This document shows, piece by piece, positions 1 to 8,111 of a stretch of 64,000 bases of DNA (positions are counted from its first letter, which is position 1; each line of letters begins with the position of its first letter). This stretch comes from Ornithinimicrobium cavernae (GTDB lineage Bacteria; Actinomycetota; Actinomycetes; Actinomycetales; Dermatophilaceae), in contig NZ_QDDJ01000016.1 in the NCBI RefSeq assembly GCF_003121625.1, positions 1 through 64,000 on the forward strand. Direction: 5' to 3'. The position numbers were made by a program, and so were the translations under genes. The notes below the pieces were generated by a model. It was not told the origin of the DNA and did not search any database. It was given only the letters and a program-made list of their open reading frames with translations.

Positions 1-133
1 GATCCACCCCCGGCAACCCGTGCAACCACCCCGCCAACGCCCGATTCGACAACCGCGACACCCCCAACACCTCACGGGCACGGGCAGGCGCATCGGCCGC
101 TGTCGTCACGGGGACATCGGTGTCAGTGCTCAC
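1..133 (-). CDS. deoC: Deoxyribose-phosphate aldolase, N-terminal fragment at window edge
   Basis: Only the first 44 residues are visible; the gene runs off the left edge. DeoC cleaves 2-deoxyribose-5-phosphate to acetaldehyde and glyceraldehyde-3-phosphate in deoxynucleoside catabolism. The recognisable part is LHGLPGVD at residues 37-44, familiar from the start of actinobacterial DeoC proteins; the catalytic lysines are outside the window. The GTG start is chosen because a -10 box (TAGACT on the minus strand) lies six bases upstream, a leaderless arrangement. The add, PNP and phosphomutase genes nearby fit this pathway. Naming from 44 residues is tentative. Confidence 0.65.
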   Translation of the reverse strand, partial: MSTDTDVPVTTAADAPARAREVLGVSRLSNRALAGWLHGLPGVD

Positions 134-139
134 CGTTCG

Positions 140-145
140 AGTCTA
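140..145 (-). promoter_or_regulatory. Leaderless -10 box of deoC
   Basis: TAGACT on the minus strand, six bases before the GTG start. It is back-to-back with the cupin gene's -10 box, giving a 47-bp divergent promoter region in which both transcripts would begin at their start codons. Confidence 0.6.
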
Positions 146-168
146 GCCCGGCGCACGACGGGGACACC

Positions 169-174
169 TAGGAT
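169..174 (+). promoter_or_regulatory. Leaderless -10 box of the cupin-add operon
   Basis: TAGGAT followed by six bases and the ATG at 181. No Shine-Dalgarno sequence lies in between, so transcription probably starts at the A of the ATG. Confidence 0.6.
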
Positions 175-180
175 CAGGCC

Positions 181-528
181 ATGGCACTGCATCTGGAACC
201 AGTCCGCATCCCCGTCCCGGGCGGCAAGGTCATCGAGGAGCTGGCCGGCCGCGTCGCGACCGGGCACAACAACTACTCGGTGGCACGCATGAGCGCGCCG
301 GCGGGATGGGACGAGCCGGCCCAGGTCCCGGCCTTCGACGAGGTCACCTACGTCATCTCCGGCGAGGTCCTGGTGCACACCGAGGACGGCACCGAGACCG
401 TGCGGGCGGGAGCGGGGATCCTGACCCGGGCAGGGGAGCAGGTGCGCTACGAGGCGGGCCCGGAGGGTGCGGAGTACCTCGCCGTGTGCGTGCCGGCCTT
501 CTCGGAGGAGGGCGCCCGCCGTGCCTGA
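181..528 (+). CDS. Small cupin-fold protein
   Basis: 115 residues, a single cupin barrel with no signal peptide, so cytoplasmic. The core is the [14 protein letters not shown] strand pair (about residues 49-62) followed by a second beta segment around GEQVRYEAG. The usual histidine metal ligands of cupin motif 1 (HxH) and motif 2 are not visible, so metal-dependent catalysis is doubtful and a binding or regulatory role is possible. It is the first gene of a likely two-gene unit: its stop overlaps the adenosine deaminase start by 8 bp. The substrate cannot be inferred from the sequence. The start is supported by the leaderless -10 box. Confidence 0.8.
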   Translation: MALHLEPVRIPVPGGKVIEELAGRVATGHNNYSVARMSAPAGWDEPAQVPAFDEVTYVISGEVLVHTEDGTETVRAGAGILTRAGEQVRYEAGPEGAEYLAVCVPAFSEEGARRA

Positions 529-1654
529 GCCGCTCAGCAGCGAGACCATCCGGTCGGCCCCCAAGGTCGTCCTGCACGACCACCTGGACGGCGGGCTGCG
601 GCCACTGACGGTGCTGGAGCTGTCCCGGGAGGCCGGCCACGAGCTGCCCGCCGACGACGTGGAGACCCTCGCCACGTGGTTCCGGGACAGCGCCGACTCC
701 GGATCCCTGGAGCGCTACCTGGAGACCTTCGACCACACCGTCGCGGTGATGCAGACCCGGGACGGGCTGGCCCGGGTGGCCAGGGAGTGCGTGGAGGACC
801 TGGCGGCGGACGGGGTCGTGTATGCCGAGGTCCGGTACGCGCCCGAGCAGCACCTCGAGCAGGGGCTGGGTCTGGACGAGGTCGTCGAGGCGGTCGAGGC
901 AGGGTTCCGTGAGGGGGTGGAGGCCGCCGCGGCACAGGGACACACGATCCGGGTGTCCGCACTGCTGACCGCGATGCGCCACGCCGCCCGCTCCCGCGAG
1001 ATCGCCGAGCTCGCCGTGCGGCACCGGGACGCCGGCGTCTCCGGCTTCGACATCGCCGGGGCCGAGGCCGGCTTCCCGCCGACGCGCCACCTGGACGCCT
1101 TCGAGTACCTGCGCCGCGAGAACTTCCACTTCACCATCCACGCCGGTGAGGCCTTCGGGCTGAAGTCGATCTGGGAGGCGATCCAGTGGTGCGGTGCGGA
1201 GCGGTTGGGGCACGGTGTCCGCCTGGTCGACGACCTGACGGTCGGTGGCGTGCCGGTCGCCGAGCTGGACGACCAGGTGCCGTATGCCGAGTGGTCCCCC
1301 GAGCAGCTGTCCGCGGTCCGGCTGGGCGGCCTGGCGGCATACGTCCGCGACCGACGGATCCCGCTGGAGATGTGCCCCTCGAGCAACCTGCAGACCGGGG
1401 CCTCACCGACCATCGCGGCGCACCCCATCACGCTCCTCGACCGGCTGCGGTTCCGGGTGACCCTCAACACCGACAACCGGCTGATGAGCGGCACGTCGAT
1501 GTCCCGGGAGATGGAGCTGCTCGTCGCCGAGGCGGGCTGGGGTCTGCCGCAGCTGCGGCGGGTCACCGTCAACGCGATGAAGTCGGCGTTCCTGCCCTTC
1601 GACGAGCGTCTGGAGATCATCGAGGGCGTGATCAAGCCCTTCTACGACGACTGA
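521..1654 (+). CDS. add: Adenosine deaminase
   Basis: 377 residues, normal for the family. It deaminates adenosine and deoxyadenosine to inosine and deoxyinosine in the cytoplasm, using a zinc ion. Visible hallmarks: HDHLDGG with the zinc histidines at 19 and 21, HAGEAFG with His207 and the catalytic Glu210, ERLGHGVRL around 228-236, PSSNLQTG, and [11 protein letters not shown] holding the conserved aspartate. The GTG start is preferred over upstream in-frame codons because GGAGGAG (504-510) is correctly spaced and the start overlaps the cupin stop by 8 bp, suggesting translational coupling. It supplies inosine to the PNP encoded 13 kb away. Confidence 0.95.
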   Translation: MPEPLSSETIRSAPKVVLHDHLDGGLRPLTVLELSREAGHELPADDVETLATWFRDSADSGSLERYLETFDHTVAVMQTRDGLARVARECVEDLAADGVVYAEVRYAPEQHLEQGLGLDEVVEAVEAGFREGVEAAAAQGHTIRVSALLTAMRHAARSREIAELAVRHRDAGVSGFDIAGAEAGFPPTRHLDAFEYLRRENFHFTIHAGEAFGLKSIWEAIQWCGAERLGHGVRLVDDLTVGGVPVAELDDQVPYAEWSPEQLSAVRLGGLAAYVRDRRIPLEMCPSSNLQTGASPTIAAHPITLLDRLRFRVTLNTDNRLMSGTSMSREMELLVAEAGWGLPQLRRVTVNAMKSAFLPFDERLEIIEGVIKPFYDD

Positions 1655-1658
1655 GCGT

Positions 1659-1708
1659 CTCGTGAGTGAGATTCGCACCCCTATTGGGGGTCAGAAGCCA
1701 CTCACGAG
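1659..1708. terminator. 50-bp hairpin element between convergent add and RDD genes
   Basis: A perfect 10-bp outer stem (CTCGTGAGTG at 1659-1668, CACTCACGAG at 1699-1708) encloses an inner ACCCC/GGGGT stem (1677-1681 and 1687-1691). Its location between two converging genes fits a bidirectional terminator. The double-stem design with a long loop would also fit a dispersed REP-like element. Confidence 0.6.
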
Positions 1709-1722
1709 GGCAACGACTCCGG

Positions 1723-2544
1723 TTACCGGGGGCGGGCGAGCGGGTCGGGGCCCAGGACCCGGGCGCGCAGGCGGTCGTCGCGCTCGAGCCGGAGCATGTC
1801 CCGGCGCCGGCGCTCGGCCATGACCGCCGACATCACCGCCTCGGGGTGCGCCTGTGGCGGCGGCAGCGGTGAGACGTACGGCATCAGGTCGGCGAAGAGC
1901 GAGGAGCCGGTCGCGGCCCGGCTCGCGGGCGTCAGCTCCTGGCGGCGGGCGAGGAACTGCCGGATCGCCACCGCGAGTCCGTCGGGGATCACGCCCAGAT
2001 CGGTGCCGACCGCCCACGGTGCGAGCTCCGCGGGCATCGGCGGCGGTTCCGGGAGGGTGAGCCGGACCCGCTCGCGGACCACGTAGGTGCCGGCCAGGAA
2101 GTCACCCAGTCGCTTCGCCTTCTCGTTGGTGGCGGCAATGAGCAGCGCCAGGCTGCCCACAGTCAGCCACACCTCGAACCAGGCGGTGAGACCACGGATC
2201 AGCGCGTGCCGGAAGCCGATCGGTCCGGTGTCCTCCCGGACCGTGCGCAGCCCGAAGACGAGCTTGCCGAGGGTGCGTCCCTGGCTGAGGGTCTCGCTGG
2301 CGACGGGGACCGCGACCAGGGAGCCGACGAGCAGCAGGATCACCAACGCCTGGAGCAGCGCCATGTCCTCGCCGACCAGCTGCCACGGCGAGATCCAGAA
2401 CGCGAGCAGGAGCACCAGGACGACAACGGCCAGGTCGATGGCGCCAGAGGCCATCCGCATCGGCAGGCTCGCCGCGGGCAGGTCGATCTCGACGGCCTCG
2501 GACGTGACGAAGCCGTCGGACTCGAAGATGCCCCGCGTTGCCAT
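1723..2544 (-). CDS. RDD family membrane protein
   Basis: 273 residues. The RDD domain occupies roughly residues 15-165: an N-terminal membrane-proximal segment PMRMASGAIDLAVVVLVLLL, a second hydrophobic stretch LLQALVILLLVGSLVAV, the family signature SQGRTLGKLVFGLRTV, and a third membrane segment before LGDFLAGTYVV. The C-terminal 100 residues are hydrophilic and cytoplasmic. RDD proteins are proposed transporters or membrane partners; no substrate can be read here. It is divergent from the SpoIIM gene, the same pairing as in mycobacteria next to DUF58 and MoxR genes. A TAGCCT box lies nine bases before the ATG, implying a leader of only a few bases. Confidence 0.85.
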   Translation of the reverse strand: MATRGIFESDGFVTSEAVEIDLPAASLPMRMASGAIDLAVVVLVLLLAFWISPWQLVGEDMALLQALVILLLVGSLVAVPVASETLSQGRTLGKLVFGLRTVREDTGPIGFRHALIRGLTAWFEVWLTVGSLALLIAATNEKAKRLGDFLAGTYVVRERVRLTLPEPPPMPAELAPWAVGTDLGVIPDGLAVAIRQFLARRQELTPASRAATGSSLFADLMPYVSPLPPPQAHPEAVMSAVMAERRRRDMLRLERDDRLRARVLGPDPLARPR

Positions 2545-2604
2545 GGTGGCTCCAGGCTACTGGCGGTCCCCGCGGTGGTGCGCACCCGGCACACGGGCTG
2601 CGCC

Positions 2605-2610
2605 TATCCT
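2605..2610 (+). promoter_or_regulatory. Leaderless -10 box of the SpoIIM-family gene
   Basis: TATCCT with six bases to the GTG at 2617. It decides the start: the frame stays open upstream to 2206, but that part lies antisense to the RDD gene. Confidence 0.6.
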
Positions 2611-2616
2611 GGCCGG

Positions 2617-3612
2617 GTGGACCTCGATGCGCTGGTGACCCGCCGCCGACCGGCGTGGGACCGACTCAAGGAGCTCTCCACGCAGCGTCGTCTCGGTGGC
2701 GCGGAGTCCGATGAGCTGCTGGACGGCTATCAGCGGGTGGCCACCGACCTGTCGACCGTGCGCTCGACCGCGCCGGACCCCTCCCTGGTGACCCACCTGT
2801 CGGGCCTGCTCGCCGGCGCGCGGCTGCGGTCGGCCGGGACCCGGACGTTCTCCTGGGACATGGTCGGCCGGTTCTTTGTGGAGGACTTCCCGGCGGCGCT
2901 GTACCGGCTGCGCCACTGGTGGATCCTCACGGCACTGCTCAACGTGGCCGTCGGGTTCGCGCTAGGAGCGTGGCTGTTCTACAACCCGGTGGTCGAGAAC
3001 ACGCTGATCTCCTCCGCGGAGGTGCAGCAGCTCGTGCAGAGCGACTTCGCCTCCTACTACTCCGAGAACGCCGCGAGCAGTTTCGCCGCCCAGGTGTGGA
3101 TCAACAACGCCTGGGTCGCGGCGCAGTGCATCGTGTTCGGTGTGCTGGGCCTGCCGGTGATCTACGTGCTCTGGCAGAACATCGCCAACGTGGCGGTCAC
3201 CGGGTCGCTGATGCACCAGCACGGTCGGGCGGACGTGTTCTGGGGGCTGATCACACCGCACGGGCTGCTCGAGCTGACCGCCGTCTTCGTGGCCGCCGGT
3301 GTCGGGCTGCGACTGTTCTGGGCGTGGGTGGCGCCGGGTCCGCGGACCCGCCTGTCCAACCTGGCGCACGAGGGCCGCACGGCCGCCGGTGTCTCGCTCG
3401 GCCTGATCGTCGTGCTGCTCGTGTCCGGCCTGATCGAGGCGTTCGTCACGCCCTCGCCGTTGCCGACCTGGGCGCGCATCGGGATCGGCGTGCTCGCCCT
3501 CGCGCTCTTCGTGCTCTATGTCTTCACCCTCGGCCGCTCGGCCGTCCGGCGGGGCATCACGGGTGACGTGGACGGGTCGCTGGTCGAGCACAGCGCGCCG
3601 ACCGCGGGCTGA
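2617..3612 (+). CDS. Stage II sporulation protein M (SpoIIM) family membrane protein
   Basis: 331 residues with an N-terminal cytoplasmic helical region (about 1-100) and five or six predicted membrane segments: WWILTALLNVAVGFALGAWL, a segment at WVAAQCIVFGVLGLPVIYVL, one at LLELTAVFVAAGVGLRLFWAW, one at VSLGLIVVLLVSGLIEAF and one at RIGIGVLALALFVLYVF. The loop GRADVFWGLITPHGLLEL is typical of the SpoIIM/DUF95 family, which in non-sporulating actinobacteria is paired with RDD, DUF58 and MoxR proteins. Its role there is not established. The GTG start is set by the leaderless -10 box. Divergent from the RDD gene. Confidence 0.88.
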   Translation: MDLDALVTRRRPAWDRLKELSTQRRLGGAESDELLDGYQRVATDLSTVRSTAPDPSLVTHLSGLLAGARLRSAGTRTFSWDMVGRFFVEDFPAALYRLRHWWILTALLNVAVGFALGAWLFYNPVVENTLISSAEVQQLVQSDFASYYSENAASSFAAQVWINNAWVAAQCIVFGVLGLPVIYVLWQNIANVAVTGSLMHQHGRADVFWGLITPHGLLELTAVFVAAGVGLRLFWAWVAPGPRTRLSNLAHEGRTAAGVSLGLIVVLLVSGLIEAFVTPSPLPTWARIGIGVLALALFVLYVFTLGRSAVRRGITGDVDGSLVEHSAPTAG

Positions 3613-3763
3613 GCCGGCCTCAGTGCCTTAGCCGCCGGAGTCGCGCCGGCTCGGTGCGCCCGGCACGGAAAGTAGGGCACCTGCCCGATGCGCGGGCCTG
3701 CCTTAGGCGACGAACCTGGGGTGATCAGGCCCCAGAGGCACCGAGCACGGTCAGGAGCGCGCA

Positions 3764-3961
3764 ATGTCGCTGGAGAACACCTATGTCGCACAGTCCGTGG
3801 CGGCGGAGCGGGGTGCCGCGCTGTCGCAGGACCTGGAGCTGAGGCGACGCGAGCGCCTGGTCTCCGAGGTGTCCCGCTTCGGCGGACACACCCGCGGACT
3901 GCCGGCGCTGCTGACGCGGACGACGCCCGTCGGCGGCGGCCACCCGGCCCCGTCAAGGTAG
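3764..3961 (+). CDS. Small protein of unknown function
   Basis: 65 residues, not recognised. Features: a charged helical middle (DLELRRRERLVSEVSRFGG), no membrane segment, no cysteines, a proline/glycine-rich end. Evidence that it is real: a Shine-Dalgarno-like CAGGAG upstream of the ATG and strong G/C preference at third codon positions. The opposite strand has no better candidate. Its end overlaps the end of the convergent serine hydrolase gene by 9 bp. The 151-bp region before it contains a CTGGGG/CCCCAG hairpin around 3715-3735. Could still be spurious. Confidence 0.55.
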   Translation: MSLENTYVAQSVAAERGAALSQDLELRRRERLVSEVSRFGGHTRGLPALLTRTTPVGGGHPAPSR

Positions 3962-5167
3962 GGCCGGAACCAGTTCTGCGAGCACGGACCAGAAAGTCTC
4001 ACACACCGCCGGCGGGACGGGTGCCGCCCACATCTGGTTCGTCAGCAGGACAGCGCTGAGACCGCGCTCCGTGTCGTTGCGCCAGGACGAGCCGAGGCCG
4101 CCGTCCCAGCCGTAGCTGCCGACGACGCCAGCGGACGGCGGGCCCAGCGCCACGCCGACCCCCAGTCCCCAGCCGGTGCGCCCGTCCGGAGAGGGCCCAC
4201 CAGCACGTAGCTGTCTCTCCGTGAGCCGGTTGGTCGTCATGGCCGCCACCGTCCGCTCCGACAGGACGCGGGTGTCACGGCCCGCCCCACCGTCGCGCAG
4301 CATCACCGCGAACGACAGGAAGTCGCCCACCGTGGAGACCAGCCCACCGTCGCCGCCCTCGAAGGGAGGCGGGCTGCTCCACTGCCCCTCCACGGGGTCG
4401 TACACCCCGACGTGACCGGCGTCGGGGGCGCCCGCCGTGAAACACGCCCCGAACCGGGGGATCGAGGCGACGGGCACGGAGAAGCCGGTGTCCGGCATAC
4501 CGAGGGGGTCCAGGACGCGCTGCCGCACCCAGTCCCCGAACGACACACCGGCCGCGCGCGAGACCAGGACGCCGAGCACCTCCGACCCGGTGTTGTAGAG
4601 CCACCGCTCGCCGGGCTGGTGCCGCAGGGGAACGCTGCCGAGCCGGGCGAGCCACTCATCCGGCGGCAGGTGCTCCCGGGGTGCGGGCGGTCCCATCGCC
4701 AGCCCCAGCTGAGCCAGCCGGTCCTCGAGCGGGTTCGGCCGGCCGAGGGCGGTGAAGTCCAGACCGTGCCCGAGGCGGAAGGTCAGCACGTCCTCGACGG
4801 TGATCGGACGCCGCGCGGTCTCGGTCTCCTCCACCGGGCCGTCCGGGCGCAGGAGGACCCGGGGTCCCGCGAGCTCGGGCAGCAGGTCGTCGACGGGCTG
4901 GTCCAGGGCGAGCACGCCGTCGTCCACCAGCGCGAGCGCCGCGACCGCGGTGACGGGCTTGGTCATCGAGCTGATCCGATAGAGGGTGCCGGTCTCGGCG
5001 GGGACCGTGCGCTCTGCGTCGAGGTGCCCGAGCGCACCGCTGCGGCGGTCACCGGCGACGTCGACGGCCCAGCTGAGTCCCGGCGGGTGCAGGGCGCCCA
5101 CCAGGGGAGACAGTGCGGCGTCCAGGGCGGCGGACACACGGTCCAGGTCAGTTCCGGTCAGTGCCAT
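3953..5167 (-). CDS. Serine hydrolase of the beta-lactamase/penicillin-binding (class C-like) fold
   Basis: 404 residues without a signal peptide or lipobox, so probably cytoplasmic, as for EstB-like esterases. The nucleophile motif SxxK is seen as SSMTKPVTA (about residues 66-74) and the second motif YxN as YNTGSEV. The C-terminal region includes a YGWDGGLGSSW segment that takes the place of the KTG/HxG motif. Family members act as esterases or amidases; the substrate is unknown. It interrupts the otherwise conserved RDD-SpoIIM-DUF58-MoxR neighbourhood, so it may be a later insertion into it. A second, unrelated-length member of the same superfamily lies at 18.2-19.3 kb. Confidence 0.85.
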   Translation of the reverse strand: MALTGTDLDRVSAALDAALSPLVGALHPPGLSWAVDVAGDRRSGALGHLDAERTVPAETGTLYRISSMTKPVTAVAALALVDDGVLALDQPVDDLLPELAGPRVLLRPDGPVEETETARRPITVEDVLTFRLGHGLDFTALGRPNPLEDRLAQLGLAMGPPAPREHLPPDEWLARLGSVPLRHQPGERWLYNTGSEVLGVLVSRAAGVSFGDWVRQRVLDPLGMPDTGFSVPVASIPRFGACFTAGAPDAGHVGVYDPVEGQWSSPPPFEGGDGGLVSTVGDFLSFAVMLRDGGAGRDTRVLSERTVAAMTTNRLTERQLRAGGPSPDGRTGWGLGVGVALGPPSAGVVGSYGWDGGLGSSWRNDTERGLSAVLLTNQMWAAPVPPAVCETFWSVLAELVPALP

Positions 5168-5276
5168 GTGAGGGTAGACCGCCCGAGCACGCGCGGCTCA
5201 CCGGTCGCGCACGACGGTGGTGGGCCCGCGGGCTGCCGCCGGGTCCAATCCATCGGGGCGCGGTCCGCGTACCACC

Positions 5277-5282
5277 TAGGTT
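5277..5282 (+). promoter_or_regulatory. -10 box of the CHRD gene
   Basis: TAGGTT, predicted start near 5289, giving a leader of about 35 bases that carries both the palindrome at 5289-5304 and the ribosome-binding site. Confidence 0.5.
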
Positions 5283-5288
5283 GATCAC

Positions 5289-5304
5289 TGTGACTACGGT
5301 CACA
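5289..5304. promoter_or_regulatory. CRP/GlxR-like operator
   Basis: TGTGACTACGGTCACA is a perfect inverted repeat with the form TGTGA-N6-TCACA, the consensus of CRP-family regulators including actinobacterial GlxR. It sits just downstream of the predicted -10 box and before the ribosome-binding site of the CHRD gene, where binding would most simply repress. The assignment is by motif only. Confidence 0.55.
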
Positions 5305-5322
5305 CTCACCCCTGGAGGAACC

Positions 5323-5763
5323 ATGCGACGTACCGCCCTCGCCTCAGCGACCGCCCTCGCCCTCGCTGCCTTCCCGCTCGCCGCTGCCGGTGATGCCCCC
5401 GCCGACACGGGGCGACCCCTCACCGTCGCGATGACCGGTGCCGCAGAGCGCCCCGGCCCCGGCGACCCGGACGGTTCCGGCACCGCCCACTTCCGTCTCA
5501 ACCCGGGTCAGGAGCAGATCTGCTACACCCTCGAGGTCTCGGACATCGCCCCGGCGATGGCCGCCCACATCCACGTGGCCGGGACCGACGCACCGGGACC
5601 CGTCGTCGTGCCGCTCAGCCCGCCGGTCACCGGGATGTCCTCCGGGTGCGCCGATGTCGACCGCGAGCTGGTCATCGCGATCATCAGCGACCCCGGTGCC
5701 TACTACGTCAACGTGCACAACGTCGACTTCCCAGCCGGTGCCGTGCGCGGCCAGCTCGGCTAG
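5323..5763 (+). CDS. Secreted CHRD-domain protein
   Basis: 146 residues. A Sec signal peptide (MRRT then ALASATALALAAFPLAAA, cleavage probably near residue 24) precedes a single CHRD domain, first described in chordin and common in bacterial secreted proteins. Diagnostic parts are the GSGTAHFRLNPGQEQICYTL strand, AAHIHVAG, and the closing YYVNVHNVDFPAGAVRGQL. The function of bacterial CHRD domains is not known; His residues in AHIH and VHN are conserved in the family. The start is set by TGGAGGAA at 5313-5320. Monocistronic, with a candidate CRP/GlxR operator in its leader. Confidence 0.88.
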   Translation: MRRTALASATALALAAFPLAAAGDAPADTGRPLTVAMTGAAERPGPGDPDGSGTAHFRLNPGQEQICYTLEVSDIAPAMAAHIHVAGTDAPGPVVVPLSPPVTGMSSGCADVDRELVIAIISDPGAYYVNVHNVDFPAGAVRGQLG

Positions 5764-5811
5764 GCGCGGGCGCACAGCCACGCGGGCCGGCACCTCAGAG
5801 TCAGGAGGTGA

Positions 5812-7107
5812 TCAGAGCAGGCCCTGTGCCTTGAGGGCGAGGTAGTGGTCGGCCAGCTGCGGCGGCAGCTCGTCGGGGTCCGCCTCGATCACGTGCACGC
5901 CCATCCGTCCCAGCGCGTCGGCCGTGCGCTGGCGCAGGGAGACGGTCCGTTCCGCCGCGGCGGCGTCATAGACCGCGTCCAGGTCGCCGAGGTCCGCCCG
6001 CATCCGGCCCAGCTCGGGGTCGGCGACCGAGGCGACCACGACCCGGTGGTGCGCCGTGAGTGCCGGCAGGACGGGGAGGAGGCCCTCCTCGATCGCGGCC
6101 GGCTCGAGGGCGGTCAGCAGCACGACCAGCGCGCGACGCCGGGTGAGCCCGGTGACCCTGCCGGCGAGCATCGTCCAGTCGGCCTCGACCAGCACGGGCT
6201 CGATCGGCGCCATCGCGGTCACCAACTGGTGCAGCAGCGCCTTCCGGTCGGTGTTGGGTGTGACGCGGCCCCGCACCCGTCGGTCCCCGGCGATCAGGTC
6301 GATCCGGTCACCGGCGCGGGAGGCCAGGGCGGCCAGGAGCAGCGCGGCGTCCATGGCGGCGTCCAGGCGTGGCTGGTCGTCGATGCGGGCTGCGCTGGTG
6401 CGTGAGGTGTCCAGGACCAGGATCACCCGCCGGTCGCGCTCCGGCTGCCACGTGCGCACGACGACGTGCTGTCGTCGCGCGGTGGCGCGCCAGTCGATCG
6501 AGCGCACGTCGTCGCCCTCGACGTAGTCCCGCAGCGAGTCGAACTCGGTGCCCTGGCCACGGGTGCGCACGGCAGAGCGCCCGTCGAGCTGGCGCAGCTG
6601 GGCCAGGCGGCTGGGCAGGTGCTTGCGCGAGTGGAACGGCGGCAGCGCGCGCACGGTGCCCGGCACGCGCACGGACCGCTGCCGGGCGGCGGTGCCCAGC
6701 GGTCCCCACACGCGCACCGTCACCCGGTCGGTCCGCCGGTCACCCCGGCGGGTGGGCAGCAGCCGGGTGGTCATCCTGCGGCGCTCCCCACCCGGCACAT
6801 CGAGGGTATGCCGCTCGCCGGACGCCCCCGCCGACGGCACCCAGGCGTCGCGCACCTGCCCGCGCATGCGTCGGCGGCTCGGGTTCGTCACGGTGAGGGT
6901 CGTGCTCGTCGCCTCACCGAGGCGCACCTGCTGGTCCTCCGAACGGCCCCAGGCGAGCCTGGCCGGGGAGGGGGCCAGCAGCAGGTCCAGACCGATCACC
7001 ACGACGCAGCCGAGCAGCCACCACCGGACCGTCGTCATCGACGGCCACTGCAGGATGGGCGCCAGTCCGACCAGGACCAGCGCGACGGCCCGCCAGCTGA
7101 GCGCCAC
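5812..7107 (-). CDS. DUF58 domain protein with von Willebrand-like C-terminal half
   Basis: 431 residues. Two N-terminal membrane segments (about 5-20 and 27-45) anchor a large cytoplasmic part. The DUF58 signature is clear as DSLRDYVEGDDVRSIDWRAT near residues 190-210. It continues into a von Willebrand A-like fold whose first strand LVLDTSRT supplies a DxSxT metal-site-like motif. DUF58 proteins are partners of MoxR AAA+ ATPases and are thought to act in chaperone-like assembly of envelope complexes. Last gene of a tight minus-strand operon, 2 bp after moxR. Confidence 0.92.
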   Translation of the reverse strand: MALSWRAVALVLVGLAPILQWPSMTTVRWWLLGCVVVIGLDLLLAPSPARLAWGRSEDQQVRLGEATSTTLTVTNPSRRRMRGQVRDAWVPSAGASGERHTLDVPGGERRRMTTRLLPTRRGDRRTDRVTVRVWGPLGTAARQRSVRVPGTVRALPPFHSRKHLPSRLAQLRQLDGRSAVRTRGQGTEFDSLRDYVEGDDVRSIDWRATARRQHVVVRTWQPERDRRVILVLDTSRTSAARIDDQPRLDAAMDAALLLAALASRAGDRIDLIAGDRRVRGRVTPNTDRKALLHQLVTAMAPIEPVLVEADWTMLAGRVTGLTRRRALVVLLTALEPAAIEEGLLPVLPALTAHHRVVVASVADPELGRMRADLGDLDAVYDAAAAERTVSLRQRTADALGRMGVHVIEADPDELPPQLADHYLALKAQGLL

Positions 7108-7109
7108 GG

Positions 7110-8111
7110 TCAGCGGGGGACGGGCACGGAGTTCAGCGCGCTGTCCAGCACCGAGGTCACCGATACACCCTCGAGCTCAGCCTCCGGACGCAGCGAGAGG
7201 CGGTGACCGAGCGTGCCGTGGGCGAGCGCCTTGACGTCGTCCGGCGTGACGAACGAGCGGCCGTTGAGCCAGGCCCAGGCGCGGCTCGTGCTCAGCAGCG
7301 CCGTGGCGCCACGTGGGCTGACACCCAGCTGCAGGGACGGGGACTGCCGGGTCGCCCGGGCGATGTCGACGATGTAGGCGATCACCTCCGGCGCCACCTG
7401 CACCCGCCCCATCGCGGCAGCTCCCGCGCGCAGGTCGGCCGGTCCGGCGACGGGGCGCACGCCGGCACCGGCGAGGTCCTGCGGGTTGAAGCCGGTCGCG
7501 TGCCGGTGCAGGACCTGCATCTCGTCCTGGCGCGGCGGGACGGGCAGCACCACCTTGAGCAGGAACCGGTCCAGCTGGGCCTCGGGAAGCGGATAGGTGC
7601 CCTCGTACTCGACCGGGTTCTGGGTCGCGGCGACCAGGAACGGGTCGGGCAGCCGCCGGGGTGTCCCGTCGACAGTGACCTGGCGCTCCTCCATGGCCTC
7701 CAGCAACGCGGACTGGGTCTTGGGCGGCGTCCGGTTGATCTCGTCGGCGAGCAGCAGGTTGGTGAACACCGGCCCCTGGCGGAACTCGAAGTCGCTGGTC
7801 CGCGAGTCGTAGACCAGGGAGCCGGTGACGTCACCGGGCATGAGGTCCGGCGTGAACTGCACCCGTTTGGTGTCCACGTCCAGTGCGGCAGCCAGCGTGC
7901 GCACCATCAGCGTCTTGGCCACACCGGGCACCCCCTCGAGAAGGATGTGCCCACGGGCCAGCAACGCCACGATCAGCCCGGTCACCGCCTGGTCCTGCCC
8001 CACGAGCGCCTTGCTCACCTCGGCGCGGACCCGTTGCAGGGCCTCGCGGGCCTGCTCCGGCCCGTGTTCCGCCCGGGGTGTGCCGTGCCCCGGCTCCTCG
8101 CTCGTCGTCAT
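7110..8111 (-). CDS. moxR: MoxR-family AAA+ ATPase
   Basis: 333 residues, typical for the family. Walker A is GVPGVAKT at 60-67, Walker B LLLADEIN at about 119-126, followed by sensor 1 in VAATQNPVEYEGTYPLPEAQ and the arginine finger region LDRFLLKV. MoxR ATPases work with von Willebrand-domain partners in protein-complex maturation; here the DUF58 protein encoded next is the obvious partner. The ATG overlaps the DUF4350 stop by one base (TGATG), indicating translational coupling. Cytoplasmic. Confidence 0.95.
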   Translation of the reverse strand: MTTSEEPGHGTPRAEHGPEQAREALQRVRAEVSKALVGQDQAVTGLIVALLARGHILLEGVPGVAKTLMVRTLAAALDVDTKRVQFTPDLMPGDVTGSLVYDSRTSDFEFRQGPVFTNLLLADEINRTPPKTQSALLEAMEERQVTVDGTPRRLPDPFLVAATQNPVEYEGTYPLPEAQLDRFLLKVVLPVPPRQDEMQVLHRHATGFNPQDLAGAGVRPVAGPADLRAGAAAMGRVQVAPEVIAYIVDIARATRQSPSLQLGVSPRGATALLSTSRAWAWLNGRSFVTPDDVKALAHGTLGHRLSLRPEAELEGVSVTSVLDSALNSVPVPR

